A stretch of 64,000 nucleotides of DNA from Rhodococcus sp. HNM0563 (GCF_012726195.1 NZ_JAASAF010000007.1:62001-126000); one strand, 5' to 3'; numbered from the stretch's first letter, positions 44,716 to 53,805 are shown. Notes: generated by a model not told the origin, from the sequence alone. Translations and numbers: made by a program.

Positions 44716-45923
44716 GCGTCCGCTGTCGGGATGGTGACCGGCGGGATCGGGGTCATGATCTCGCCGCGGCGGGTGCGTGCGGCGAAGACCGCGGCGACGA
44801 ACACGACGACCGCGATGATGGCCTGCGAGTTGCCGAGGGTCTCGAGCACCATCTGTTCCACCCAGCCGCGCGACGACGCATCGGTGAGCAGCTTGTTGGG
44901 CCCGAACAGGAAGATCAACGTCGCGGGCACGAGTACGGGCCACCAGCGGCGGTAGCGCGGGGCGACGAGCAGCGGCACCAGGAACAGCGAATACACCCAG
45001 TGGTGGGTGACGGCGATCGGTGCGGCGAGCAGCGTCGCGAGGCCCACCAGGGCGAGGGCGGGCACGGTTTCTCCTGCGCGGAGGAAGCGGTGCGCGGCCC
45101 ACGCGGTCGCGGCGACGATGAGCGCGGCGCCGATGATCCACAGGATCTTGCTGGTGCCCTCGGAGAATCCGAACCGGGCGATCAAGCCGGTGAGTGCCTG
45201 GTTGCGGAAGAATTCCTGGTCGCCGGCGCGGTCGGTCGCGAAGAATTCTTCGGTCCAGAAGAACACCGAGGAGTCGGGTCGCAGCCAGTAGCCGAACGCG
45301 ACCGTCGCGAAGAACGCGCCGAACGCCCGGGCCACCGACGGGATGTCCTTGCGGAGCAGGAGCAACAGACCGAACGCGGCGGGCGTCACCTTGATTGCTG
45401 CGGCCACTGCGATACCGACCCCGCGGAAGCGGGCGGGAATCACGCCGAGGACGTCGGCGACCACGAGTGCCATGAGGATGATGTTGATCTGGCCGAACGC
45501 GAAGTTCGACCGGAACGGCTCGAGCAGAAGGACCACACCGAGGGAGGCGGACGCGACGAGGCTCGCGCGGGTGACGTCGAGACGCTGGTAGACGACCTTG
45601 AGGATCCACCACACCAGGGCGATGAGGCCGGCTGTCCACAGCACCTGCAATGTTGTGCTGCCGACCATCGCCATCGGCGCGAACAGGAACGCGGCGAACG
45701 GTGGGTAGATGAATCGGAAGCCCGAGTGGCTGTAGAAGCCCTCCGTGTACAGGGGGGTGTGGTGAAGGAACGCGTACCCGGCGTCGCGGAAGACGTCGAG
45801 ATCCATGAGGTATTCGGTGAACGCGTCCTGGACATATCCCGCCACCGCGTACGCCGTGACCAACAGTCCGATGGCGATCAGTGCGGAGTGCACGGGCCTT
45901 GCGCGGACTTCGGACAACAGCAC
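44685..45923 (-). CDS. GT87 (DUF2029) alpha-mannosyltransferase-like membrane protein
   Basis: A 412-residue polytopic protein of the GT87/PimE-like family of polyprenyl-phosphomannose-dependent mannosyltransferases. MDLDVFRDAGYAFLHHTPLYTEGF carries the loop Asp expected for catalysis; YPPFAAFLFAPM and FGQINIILMALV are family blocks. I choose GTG 45923 because GGAGG stands 8 bases before it; longer starts up to 46157 would add an implausible AT-rich-coded leader. Likely role in PIM, LM or LAM mannan assembly outside the membrane. Confidence 0.85.
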   Translation of the reverse strand: MLLSEVRARPVHSALIAIGLLVTAYAVAGYVQDAFTEYLMDLDVFRDAGYAFLHHTPLYTEGFYSHSGFRFIYPPFAAFLFAPMAMVGSTTLQVLWTAGLIALVWWILKVVYQRLDVTRASLVASASLGVVLLLEPFRSNFAFGQINIILMALVVADVLGVIPARFRGVGIAVAAAIKVTPAAFGLLLLLRKDIPSVARAFGAFFATVAFGYWLRPDSSVFFWTEEFFATDRAGDQEFFRNQALTGLIARFGFSEGTSKILWIIGAALIVAATAWAAHRFLRAGETVPALALVGLATLLAAPIAVTHHWVYSLFLVPLLVAPRYRRWWPVLVPATLIFLFGPNKLLTDASSRGWVEQMVLETLGNSQAIIAVVVFVAAVFAARTRRGEIMTPIPPVTIPTADAQLQKADATK

Positions 45924-45983
45924 GGGGTAGACCTCCGGGGACGACGACGTTTCGGGATCCCGTCGGGGCGACCCCGTGGTCAC

Positions 45984-46187
45984 GTTACACAAACGTTGTA
46001 CGGCGCAGCCGAGTCCGGACGGTTCTGCCACATAAGCTGTTCGGTTTATCCCTTTCAGGCGTTTTCCGAAGGCTTGATACGGAGGCGTATCCGATATATA
46101 CCTATTTATCGTATATTTGCTAGATATAGGTAGAGACTCCGATAGCGCGTACTCCACCTATGAATATCCAGGTGTATCGGCCTATCA
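45984..46187. other. AT-rich intergenic patch
   Basis: Between the GT87 and GAF-regulator genes the sequence turns strongly AT-rich, most of all 46090-46135 (GATATATACCTATTTATC and similar), unlike anything else in the window. It contains an inverted repeat TACCTAT (46099-46105)/ATAGGTA (46126-46132). No gene is supported. It may be a promoter or a silencer-binding site. Confidence 0.6.
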
Positions 46188-47480
46188 CTAGACTGCCGAA
46201 TACTTCTCCGAGATCCGGGTTCGCACGCCGAAACCGGCACAGTGCAGCACGAATGCAGATTCGCTCACGTCCTCGGCTCCGCAGAGATCCAACGACAATT
46301 CCACCGACTCGGCCAGACGATAAGGCCTGCTATCCACGACCGAGCCCAACGCACGGCGCAACCGCGACACCTCCGCGCGTACCGCAACGGCGTGATCAGC
46401 ATCGCCGAACAGCGTGTGGCTCAACTCCGTCACCGACATCCCGATTCGGCCACGCATCTGTAACAGCAGCAGGATCTCAGCGTGTCGGACCGTCACAGCG
46501 CTGCGCCACTGACGCCCCGTGCCCGTTACCTCGACGGTCGGTGACGATGACAGCCGCAACGTCATGCGGATCGTCGCCGCAGATTCGGACGGCCTGATCA
46601 ACCATCCGTGCGACAACTGCTCCGGCACGCACAGTCCGAGACCGGGCACTGTCAGGGCGCGGTCGGTACGGGGAGCACCGACGCGACGGGTCGCGGCGAC
46701 CCCGGACGCGTGCGCGACCCAACCGTGATCGTCGACCAGCAGAACCGGACCGCTGACCGCCGCCAGCAGGGGCGCGGCCTCGGTGCGCAGACGATCGAGT
46801 CGTTGTTCGTGCTGCCGCCACAACTGCGATTCGGCGAGGCGCACCGCGGTGTCGACCAACGCTCCGATTGCGGGATGCAGCGTCATGGCCGGCCCGCTGA
46901 CGTCGACGATGCCCAGCAGATCGCCACTGATGGGGTCATGTATCGGCGCTGCCGTGCAGTACCAGGGGTGTTGCGACTGCTCGAAATGTTCGCCGGAGAA
47001 CAACTGCACCGGCGCGGTCTCGGCCAGCGCGGTGCCGATCGCGTTGGTGCCCACCTTCTCTTCCGTCCAGACGGACCCCACGCAGAACCCCAGCGCATCG
47101 GCCCGCGACCGCACGCGTGCCGAACCGCTGCGCCACAGGATGACGCCGTCCGCGTCCGTCACGACGAGCAACATCTGTGAAGCGTCGGCAACCGGCGAGA
47201 TCACCTGTTCGAGGTCGCCGATGATCGAGGCCAGCGGCGACGACCGCCGACGCTGTTCGATCTCCTCTGGCGAATACGGAACGCGCACGTTGCTGCCCAC
47301 TGGGTCGAGACCTGTGCGCAGGACTCGAGACCACGACCGGGCGACAACGCTGCGCGGCTGCATCGTCGGCTTACCGCCACCGATGACCGTGTCGTGCATC
47401 CGCATCAGGTCGCGGGCGTAGCGGGACAGATCGGTGCCGGGTGTGATCGCGCTGAACGTACTCCTGTCCATCCGCGTCAC
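46188..47480 (-). CDS. GAF-domain regulator with C-terminal winged helix, no AAA+ domain
   Basis: A 430-residue regulator. The N-terminal half resembles the sensor part of AcoR/DhaR-type activators (PEEIEQRRRSSPLASIIGDL, FCVGSVWTEEKVGTNAIGTAL, GEHFEQSQHPWYCTAAPIHDP). Instead of the sigma-54 AAA+ module it ends in a winged-helix region (VRHAEILLLLQMRGRIGMSVTELSHTLFGD...VRAEVSRLRRALG). GTG 47480 with GGAGG 4 bases upstream. Divergent from the flavin monooxygenase gene it probably activates, through 47521-47550. Confidence 0.85.
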   Translation of the reverse strand: MTRMDRSTFSAITPGTDLSRYARDLMRMHDTVIGGGKPTMQPRSVVARSWSRVLRTGLDPVGSNVRVPYSPEEIEQRRRSSPLASIIGDLEQVISPVADASQMLLVVTDADGVILWRSGSARVRSRADALGFCVGSVWTEEKVGTNAIGTALAETAPVQLFSGEHFEQSQHPWYCTAAPIHDPISGDLLGIVDVSGPAMTLHPAIGALVDTAVRLAESQLWRQHEQRLDRLRTEAAPLLAAVSGPVLLVDDHGWVAHASGVAATRRVGAPRTDRALTVPGLGLCVPEQLSHGWLIRPSESAATIRMTLRLSSSPTVEVTGTGRQWRSAVTVRHAEILLLLQMRGRIGMSVTELSHTLFGDADHAVAVRAEVSRLRRALGSVVDSRPYRLAESVELSLDLCGAEDVSESAFVLHCAGFGVRTRISEKYSAV

Positions 47481-47520
47481 TGTCCCTCCGTGTTCCTGCT
47501 GGTCTCCGCAGCATAGGTCC

Positions 47521-47550
47521 CACGTTGTGTCGCGCGCCACACGCAACGTG
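47521..47550. promoter_or_regulatory. CACGTTG-N16-CAACGTG inverted repeat
   Basis: Perfect 7-base arms (47521-47527 and 47544-47550) with an inner TGT/ACA pair, in the 139-base divergent region between the GAF regulator and the monooxygenase. Good candidate for the regulator's site. Confidence 0.55.
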
Positions 47551-47619
47551 ATGCAACGCTTGCCGCGCCGCTGCATCGAGAGTGTGCTGGATCACATCAA
47601 CGACCGGAAAGGATCGGCC

Positions 47620-49440
47620 ATGACCGACATTCTCGAGCACCCCTCGGATCGCGTCACCGGCCCGCAGCAGCGGGTCGATGTATGGCTGCGAGATTTCGAA
47701 GCGGCGCTCGCTGCACGTGACGTCGAGGCGGCCGCAGGCATGTTCGCCACCGACAGCTTCTGGCGTGATCTCGTGTCCTTCACCTGGAACCTCAAGACTG
47801 TCGAGGGACGCGACGGTGTCGCCGGGATGCTGCGCGAACGCCTCGCCGATACCGATCCCAGCGGCTTCCGCACCACCGAGACGCCGACCGAGGACGACGG
47901 CGTGGTCAGCGCCTGGATCGCTTTCGAGACCGCCGTCGGTCGCGGCGAGGGGCACCTGCGTCTGAACGACGAGGGCGCGTGGACGCTGCTCACCACGCTC
48001 CAAGAGTTGAAGGGGCACGAGGAAGGGAAGAAGGAACGCCGCCCGCGCGGAACGAAGCACGGCGCCGACCGCCACCGCGTCACGTGGTCGGAACAGCGCG
48101 AAGCGGAGGAACGCGAGCTCGGTTACAAGACTCAGCCGTACGTCGTCATCGTCGGTGGTGGCCAGGGCGGTATCGCGCTCGGCGCGCGGATGCGTCAGCT
48201 CGGGATACCGGCGCTCGTCCTCGACAAGTACGACCGCCCGGGCGACCAGTGGCGCGGCCGGTACAAGTCGCTGTGCCTGCACGACCCCGTCTGGTACGAC
48301 CACCTTCCGTACCTGCCGTTCCCCGAGAACTGGCCGGTGTTCGCGCCGAAGGACAAGATCGGCGACTGGCTCGAGATGTACACCCGCATCATGGAAGTGC
48401 CGTACTGGTCGAAGACGTTGTGCACGTCGGCGTCGTACGACGATGCGGCCGGCGAGTGGACCGTGAACGTCGAGCGCGACGGAGAACCGCTCGTGCTGCG
48501 GCCCAAGCAACTCGTGATCGCGACGGGTATGTCGGGTAAACCGAACATTCCGAGCTTCCCCGGCATGGACCGTTTCCAAGGCGACCAGCACCATTCGAGT
48601 GCGCACCCGGGACCGGACGCCTACGCGGGCAAGAAGGCGGTGGTGATCGGAGCCAACAACTCCGCACACGACATCTGCGGTGCGCTCTGGGAGGTCGGCG
48701 CCGACGTGACCATGGTGCAGCGCTCGTCGACGCACATCGTCAAATCAGATTCGCTCATGGACCTCGGACTCGGCGACCTCTACTCCGAACGTGCACTCGC
48801 CAACGGCGTGACCACGCACAAGGCCGATCTGACGTTCGCATCGCTGCCGTACCGGATCATGCACGAGTTCCAGATCCCGGTCTATCAGAAGATTGCCGAA
48901 CGCGACGCCGACTTCTACGACCGCTTGGAAAAGGCCGGATTCCTTCATGATTGGGGCGACGACGGATCGGGCCTGTTCATGAAATACCTGCGCCGCGCGT
49001 CAGGTTATTACATCGACGTCGGAGCCTCCGAGCTCGTCGCGAACGGCGACATCAAGCTCGCCCACGGCAACGTGCGGGAGCTGACCGAGCACTCCGTCAT
49101 CCTCGAGGACGGCACTGAACTCGAAGCCGACCTCGTCGTGTACGCGACGGGATACGGCTCGATGAACGGCTGGGTCGCCGACCTGATCGGTCAGGACGTC
49201 GCCGACAAGGTCGGAAAGTGCTGGGGCCTGGGCTCGGACACCACCAAGGACCCGGGGCCGTGGGAGGGCGAGCAGCGCAACATGTGGAAGCCCACGCAGC
49301 AGGACGGGCTGTGGTTCCACGGCGGAAATCTGCATCAGTCGCGGCACTATTCGCTCTATCTCGCCCTCCAGCTCAAGGCGCGGTACGAGGGAATCCCGAC
49401 GCCTGTCTACGGGCTCCAGGAAGTCCACCACTTAAGCTGA
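47620..49440 (+). CDS. Flavin-containing monooxygenase with NTF2-like N-terminal domain
   Basis: A 606-residue protein. Residues about 15-130 are NTF2/SnoaL-like (DFEAALAARDVEAAAGMFATDSFWRDLVSFTWNLKT). The flavoprotein part follows, with the FAD motif GGGQGG at 179-184, GDQWRGRYKSLCLHDP, and the NADPH motif VVIGANNSAHD, and ends with YATGYGS. This resembles class B (FMO/Baeyer-Villiger-like) enzymes acting on ketones, amines or sulfur compounds. GGAAAGGA precedes ATG 47620. It is divergent from the GAF regulator. Confidence 0.88.
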   Translation: MTDILEHPSDRVTGPQQRVDVWLRDFEAALAARDVEAAAGMFATDSFWRDLVSFTWNLKTVEGRDGVAGMLRERLADTDPSGFRTTETPTEDDGVVSAWIAFETAVGRGEGHLRLNDEGAWTLLTTLQELKGHEEGKKERRPRGTKHGADRHRVTWSEQREAEERELGYKTQPYVVIVGGGQGGIALGARMRQLGIPALVLDKYDRPGDQWRGRYKSLCLHDPVWYDHLPYLPFPENWPVFAPKDKIGDWLEMYTRIMEVPYWSKTLCTSASYDDAAGEWTVNVERDGEPLVLRPKQLVIATGMSGKPNIPSFPGMDRFQGDQHHSSAHPGPDAYAGKKAVVIGANNSAHDICGALWEVGADVTMVQRSSTHIVKSDSLMDLGLGDLYSERALANGVTTHKADLTFASLPYRIMHEFQIPVYQKIAERDADFYDRLEKAGFLHDWGDDGSGLFMKYLRRASGYYIDVGASELVANGDIKLAHGNVRELTEHSVILEDGTELEADLVVYATGYGSMNGWVADLIGQDVADKVGKCWGLGSDTTKDPGPWEGEQRNMWKPTQQDGLWFHGGNLHQSRHYSLYLALQLKARYEGIPTPVYGLQEVHHLS

Positions 49441-49552
49441 CGGATACGCAGCCGCGCGGTGCGGTGGCAGAGACCGCCTGTCGACCGGGTGCGTCTGCCA
49501 CCGCATCGAGCGGTTGCGCTTCCCCTCGCTTCGCTCGCCCCGACTGTGGAGG

Positions 49553-50773
49553 TCAGGGGATGCTGATCTCGTTGGGGGTGTGCGGCAGGGTCGTCGTGCG
49601 GATCCCGCCCGACTCGAGGTCGACGGCGTGCAACTCGTCGTTCGCCGGATCGGTGACGTACGCGGTGTGGCCCTGCACTTCCAATGCTGGTCGCGGCGAC
49701 TGCCACTCGTCGGGCTCGGTCCACGGGTCGAGGACTGCGATGCGGTCGACGACATCACCCGTCTCAGGGTCGATCACGTGCAGCGCACCGTCGGTACCGA
49801 GCACCAGTGCCTCGCCGTGCGGCCCCCGTCCCAGCGAGCGGAACGTGTAACTCGTCCCCAGATCCACGAGTTTCATCTGCGCGGTGCGGGTGTCGACGAG
49901 CGCAACTCGTTCGGGGCGTTCGAGCTCGGCGTCGGGGTCGGTCTTGTAGTCGCCCAGCACGATCGGTGACTCGTCGGATCCGGCCTGGTTCCCGAGCCGT
50001 CCGTACGGGTCGGGGGCGGTGACCTTCGTGAAGGTGCCGTCGCGGAAGGTCACCATGCCGTCCTCACATCCGAACACGACCGAGTCGGCTGCGACGGCTT
50101 CTCCGTGGACTCCGGTGCACTCGTCGGTTCGCGCGACTTCGTTGCGGTCGACGTCGAGAAGAACAACGCTGCTGCGGCTTTCGCTATCGCCCTCGGTGAC
50201 GAGGAGTGATCCGTCTTCGAGTGGCACGGCGACACCGTGGTGGGCGTCGGGTGTCGTGTACGTATCCGTGTCGGGGCGTGGGCCGCTGGGGTCGAGTTCG
50301 TCGGAATCGAACAGTGCGATATTTCCTGTGCCGTCGTCGAACAGTGCGGTTGTGCCCGCGTGGGCGACGATGTGGCCGGGCTTGTCGGCGGGAAACGTCA
50401 GGTCGGTGAGCGCCGGTGTTCCTGCGAAGTGGTGGCTGTGGTCGCCGTGGGCGTCGCTCCAACTGCCCGTGTCCAAGGCGCGAAAGCCTCCGGCGGTGGA
50501 AACGAACACGTGGCGGTCGTCGCCCGCGGGACCGAGTCGGTTGAATCCGTCGAGTGGCAGATTCGCGACGATGTCGAGTTCTGTCGCGTCGACGACGAGG
50601 ATGCCGCCGTCGTAGGTGAGGGCCAATCGCGGCTCGGGTGAGGTGACCTCGACGGCCGGTGCTGCGTTGATCGGTGCGGCATCGGCTGGCTGGGGCGATG
50701 AGGAGCAGCCTGCAACCAGTGCGGCTGCGAGCGCTGCAGACAGCGCGAGGCTGCCGTGGTGGATCGGTTTCAT
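49553..50773 (-). CDS. aztD: AztD-like zinc metallochaperone lipoprotein
   Basis: A 406-residue lipoprotein (signal with LVAGC, lipidated Cys23) forming a beta-propeller-like protein. The His-rich loop AHGDHSHH (about 108-115), followed by TFPADKPGHIVAHAGTTALFDDGTG, is typical of AztD, which binds Zn outside the membrane and passes it to the AztC solute-binding protein. No azt ABC transporter is encoded nearby. A close Zur-box match at 50794-50808 upstream supports zinc control. Confidence 0.8.
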   Translation of the reverse strand: MKPIHHGSLALSAALAAALVAGCSSSPQPADAAPINAAPAVEVTSPEPRLALTYDGGILVVDATELDIVANLPLDGFNRLGPAGDDRHVFVSTAGGFRALDTGSWSDAHGDHSHHFAGTPALTDLTFPADKPGHIVAHAGTTALFDDGTGNIALFDSDELDPSGPRPDTDTYTTPDAHHGVAVPLEDGSLLVTEGDSESRSSVVLLDVDRNEVARTDECTGVHGEAVAADSVVFGCEDGMVTFRDGTFTKVTAPDPYGRLGNQAGSDESPIVLGDYKTDPDAELERPERVALVDTRTAQMKLVDLGTSYTFRSLGRGPHGEALVLGTDGALHVIDPETGDVVDRIAVLDPWTEPDEWQSPRPALEVQGHTAYVTDPANDELHAVDLESGGIRTTTLPHTPNEISIP

Positions 50774-50793
50774 GGTGAGAATTCAGTCATTAA

Positions 50794-50808
50794 TGAAAAT
50801 GAATGTCA
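50794..50808 (-). promoter_or_regulatory. Candidate Zur box in the aztD promoter
   Basis: TGAAAATGAATGTCA matches the actinobacterial Zur consensus TGAAAATGATTTTCA at 13 of 15 positions. On the minus strand it overlaps TTGACA (50809-50804), a probable -35 for aztD. Zinc-bound Zur there would block transcription. Confidence 0.75.
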
Positions 50809-50847
50809 AAGTATATAATGCGTACTCTTGCATTCGTGTCTCTACTG

Positions 50848-51261
50848 TCACCCAGGGCGACGTTGGGATTTCACGTAGTCGGCTACCACCGACAACGGGC
50901 ACCGCCCGCGGTCCCGCAGCAATACGAGCGGGACCATAAATGCCCGCCCCACAGGTACCGGGAAAGGTGCTCCGCGTGATCGCGCCGCAAGTGCCGCGAT
51001 GACACACTTGAGCGAGTTCACCAGCTTCGACAGCTGCACAGTCGCGGGAGAGCTGATCAGCAGGTGCACATGATCGTCCTCGCCGTAGAACTCCGGCAGT
51101 TCGCATCCGAAGTCCACTCACACCTCCCGCATCACCTCCTCGCAGTCCGCCAAGATCGGGCCGGTGAACGCGCCACGCCGATATTTCGTGACGAGCACCA
51201 AATGTGCGTGACAGTCCCACACTGCGTGTCTGCCACATCTGACAAACCCAATCTCATCCAT
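50848..51261 (-). pseudogene. tnpA: IS200-type Y1 transposase tnpA, inactivated
   Basis: Starts MDEIGFVRCGRHAVWDCHAH, followed by LVLVTKYRRG. An internal TGA at 51118-51120 interrupts the gene after MREV; the HUH motif follows (GEDDHVHLLIS). One frameshift at about 51000 moves LRRDHAEHLSRYLWGG into another frame, and a second at about 50900 restores PLSVVADYVKSQRRP, which holds the catalytic Tyr. The repaired length would be 137 residues, normal for the family. The element cannot move by its own transposase. Confidence 0.82.
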
Positions 51262-51285
51262 GACACCAAAAGTTATCGTCGGGGT

Positions 51286-52530
51286 GTGCTCAAGCGATAC
51301 CGCTGCCGTGCCTACCCCACAGGGGAGCAGCACAGGGCGCTGTCGCGACTGTTCGGGTGCTGCCGGGTGGTGTTCAACGATGCCCTCGCCGCGCGGGAAT
51401 CCGCCCGCAGGGCGGGCCGGCCGATCCCGAGTAAAGGCGAGTTGTCGGCAGCGCTGACCGCCGCGAAGGCGACACCCGAACGGGCGTGGTTGGCCGAGGT
51501 GTCCTCGGTGCCGTTGCAGCAGTCGCTGGCGGACCTGCATCGCGCGTACGCCAATTTCTTCGATTCCCATACCGGGAAACGCAAGGGCCGCAAGGTCGGT
51601 GCGCCACGCTTCAAGAGGCGGACACATCGCCAGTCCGCTCGTTTCACCCGTAACGCGGGTTTCGGTGTCCTCGAGCCGGGCGCCGGTGCCGGGTTTGTGC
51701 GGTTGCCGAAGATCGGGCGGGTGCGGTACGAGTCGTCACGGCCGTTGCCGGCGGACCCGTCGAGTGTGACGGTGATCCGGGAGGCCGACGGTCGGCACTA
51801 TGTGTCCTTCGTCGTTGATGAGCCGGCGCCGGCGGTGGTTCCGGCTTCGCCGGCTCGGGCTGCCGGTGTGGATGTGGGGTTGACGGATCTGGCGACGATC
51901 GTCTATGACGACGGTACTCGCGAGAAGATCGACAATCCTCGCTGGTTGCGGTCGAAGGAGCGAGGATTGGCCCGTGCGCAGCGGGCATACTCACGCACCA
52001 TGAAGGGGTCGAAGAATCGGGATAAGGCTCGCCGGAAGGTCGCGGCGGCGCACCGGAAGGTGCGGGAGACCCGCCTGGATCACCACCACAAGCTGGCACT
52101 GAGGTTGGTCCGCGAGAACCAAGCGGTCGCCCTCGAGGGGTTGTCGGTGGCGGGTTTGGCGCGCACGAGGTTGGCGAAGTCGGTACACGATGCCGGCTGG
52201 TCGACCCTCAGGCGGTTGATCGAGGAGAAAGCCGCCCGGTATGGCGCGGTGGTGCACACGATCAGTCAGTGGGAACCGACGTCGCAGGTGTGCGCGGGCT
52301 GTGGGGTGCGGGACGGGAAGAAGCCGCTGGATGTGCGGGTGTGGGTGTGCTCGTCGTGTGGGTTGGTGCTGGATCGGGATTACAACGCCGCTGTGAATGT
52401 GATGCTCGCCGCTGGGCTGGTGGAGAGGGTAAACGCTTGTGGAGGGAGCGTAAGACGTGTGCTTGCATGCGCGGACCCGGTGAAGCAGGAACCCGCTGAA
52501 CAGATCTTGCCGGATGGTGAGGCTGCGTAG
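51286..52530 (+). CDS. tnpB: TnpB, RNA-guided RuvC nuclease of an IS605-type element
   Basis: A 414-residue TnpB with all catalytic parts. Asp196 (GVDVGLTDL), Glu284 (VALEGLSVAGL) and the DRDYN motif at 363-367 give the RuvC site; the zinc ribbon uses Cys336, Cys339, Cys355 and Cys358. The N-terminal helix-turn-helix-like part begins LKRYRCRAYPTGEQHRAL. GTG 51286 is chosen from the start of similarity. Related TnpB proteins use a guide RNA from the element's right end to cut DNA next to a short motif and help keep the element in place. No frameshift or stop is seen, unlike tnpA beside it. Confidence 0.9.
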   Translation: MLKRYRCRAYPTGEQHRALSRLFGCCRVVFNDALAARESARRAGRPIPSKGELSAALTAAKATPERAWLAEVSSVPLQQSLADLHRAYANFFDSHTGKRKGRKVGAPRFKRRTHRQSARFTRNAGFGVLEPGAGAGFVRLPKIGRVRYESSRPLPADPSSVTVIREADGRHYVSFVVDEPAPAVVPASPARAAGVDVGLTDLATIVYDDGTREKIDNPRWLRSKERGLARAQRAYSRTMKGSKNRDKARRKVAAAHRKVRETRLDHHHKLALRLVRENQAVALEGLSVAGLARTRLAKSVHDAGWSTLRRLIEEKAARYGAVVHTISQWEPTSQVCAGCGVRDGKKPLDVRVWVCSSCGLVLDRDYNAAVNVMLAAGLVERVNACGGSVRRVLACADPVKQEPAEQILPDGEAA

Positions 52531-52617
52531 GAATCCTTCGTGTTCACGCGGAGGAGGAAGTCAAGACACGCGCTAGAGGAACTCAGAATCCCCTGACATC
52601 GTCGTTACCATCGACCG

Positions 52618-53805
52618 ATGGACCCGGTCCGCAACCCGTACGCCCCCGGCGCGGGGCAGCGCCCACCCGAACTCGCCGGCCGAGAGAAACAGCTCACAGC
52701 CTTCGGCGTGGTGCTCGAACGCATCGCACGAGGAAGACCCGAGCGCAGCGTCGTGCTCACCGGCCTCCGCGGAGTCGGCAAGACCGTCCTGCTCAACCAC
52801 CTGCGCTCGCTCGCGATCGCGAAGAGCTGGGGTACCGGCAAGATCGAAGCCCGCCCCGATCAAGGTCTGCGCCGGCCTCTGTCGTCCGCGCTCCACATGG
52901 CTGTCCGCGAGATAGCTGCGGGCCATCCGGATCCGGAATCGGTCGACTACTTCCTCGGCGTCCTCAAGTCGTTTGCGCTGCGCGCCACCGCCGACAAGGG
53001 CATGCGCGAACGTTGGCAACCCGGCATCGACGCCCCTGCGGTCAAGGGTCGCGCCGACTCCGGCGACATCGAGATCGATCTCGTCGAACTGCTCGTCGAC
53101 GCTGCCGGACTCGCGCGCGACGTGGGCGTCGGGATCGCCCTGTTCGTCGACGAGATGCAGGACCTCGGCCCCGACGACGTCTCCGCGATCTGCGGCGCGT
53201 GCCACGAATTGAGTCAGGATGCTGCGCCGCTCATCGTCGTCGGCGCGGGGCTGCCGCATCTGCCCGCCGTGCTGTCGGCGTCCAAGTCGTACTCCGAGCG
53301 ATTGTTCACCTATCACCGCATCGACCGACTCGACCGCGAAGCGGCAGACCACGCACTGATCGCCCCTGCGGAACGCGAAGACGTCGAATTCACGCAGGAA
53401 GCGCTCGACGTGCTGTACGAAATGGCCGATGGTTACCCGTATTTCGTTCAGGCCTACGGAAAAGCCACGTGGGACGTCGCCGCGGCCAGTCCGATCACCC
53501 CCGACGATGTGCGAGTCGGGTCCCCCGACGCGGAGGAGGAACTTGCCGTCGGCTTCTTCGGCTCCCGCTACGAGCGGGCAACACCCGCCGAACGCGAATA
53601 CATGCGCGCAATGGCCGAACTCTCCGGCGACGACGGCCCGGTGCCCACGTCGAAGATCGCAGTGGAACTCGGACGCAAACCGGCGTCGCTGTCGCCGGCT
53701 CGCGACGGACTCATCAAGAAGGGCCTGATCTATTCAGCCGAACGAGGATTCATCGGCTTCACCGTGCCGCACTTCGGGAAGTATCTTCGTGCTCAAACAG
53801 ACTGA
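52618..53805 (+). CDS. AAA ATPase with ORC/Cdc6-like layout
   Basis: A 395-residue ATPase. Walker A is GLRGVGKT (49-56), Walker B IALFVDEMQD (about 175), and SYSERLFTYHRI the sensor region; the C-terminal about 90 residues look like a winged helix (EREYMRAMAELSGDDGPVPTSKIAVELGRKPASLSPARDGLIKKGLI). Such stand-alone AAA_16 ATPases are common in actinomycetes with unclear targets; some are mobile-element linked. The IS605-type element lies just upstream. The 3' end overlaps the sigma-factor gene by 47 bases. Confidence 0.82.
   Translation: MDPVRNPYAPGAGQRPPELAGREKQLTAFGVVLERIARGRPERSVVLTGLRGVGKTVLLNHLRSLAIAKSWGTGKIEARPDQGLRRPLSSALHMAVREIAAGHPDPESVDYFLGVLKSFALRATADKGMRERWQPGIDAPAVKGRADSGDIEIDLVELLVDAAGLARDVGVGIALFVDEMQDLGPDDVSAICGACHELSQDAAPLIVVGAGLPHLPAVLSASKSYSERLFTYHRIDRLDREAADHALIAPAEREDVEFTQEALDVLYEMADGYPYFVQAYGKATWDVAAASPITPDDVRVGSPDAEEELAVGFFGSRYERATPAEREYMRAMAELSGDDGPVPTSKIAVELGRKPASLSPARDGLIKKGLIYSAERGFIGFTVPHFGKYLRAQTD

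Larger units (their letters stand above)
50848..52530. mobile_element. IS200/IS605-type element (tnpA dead, tnpB intact); outer ends not resolved
   Basis: Divergent tnpA (Y1) and tnpB genes with starts about 25 bases apart define an IS605-type layout. The limits given are the gene limits; the true left end lies below 50848 and the right end probably within 52531-52570. Such elements have no terminal inverted repeats and make no target duplication, so ends cannot be fixed by eye. Confidence 0.8.

Noticed and set aside
50814-50819. TATAAT as a plus-strand -10 for the IS605-type genes
   Set aside because: The nearest plus-strand gene, tnpB, starts about 470 bases later, and no matching -35 lies at the right distance.
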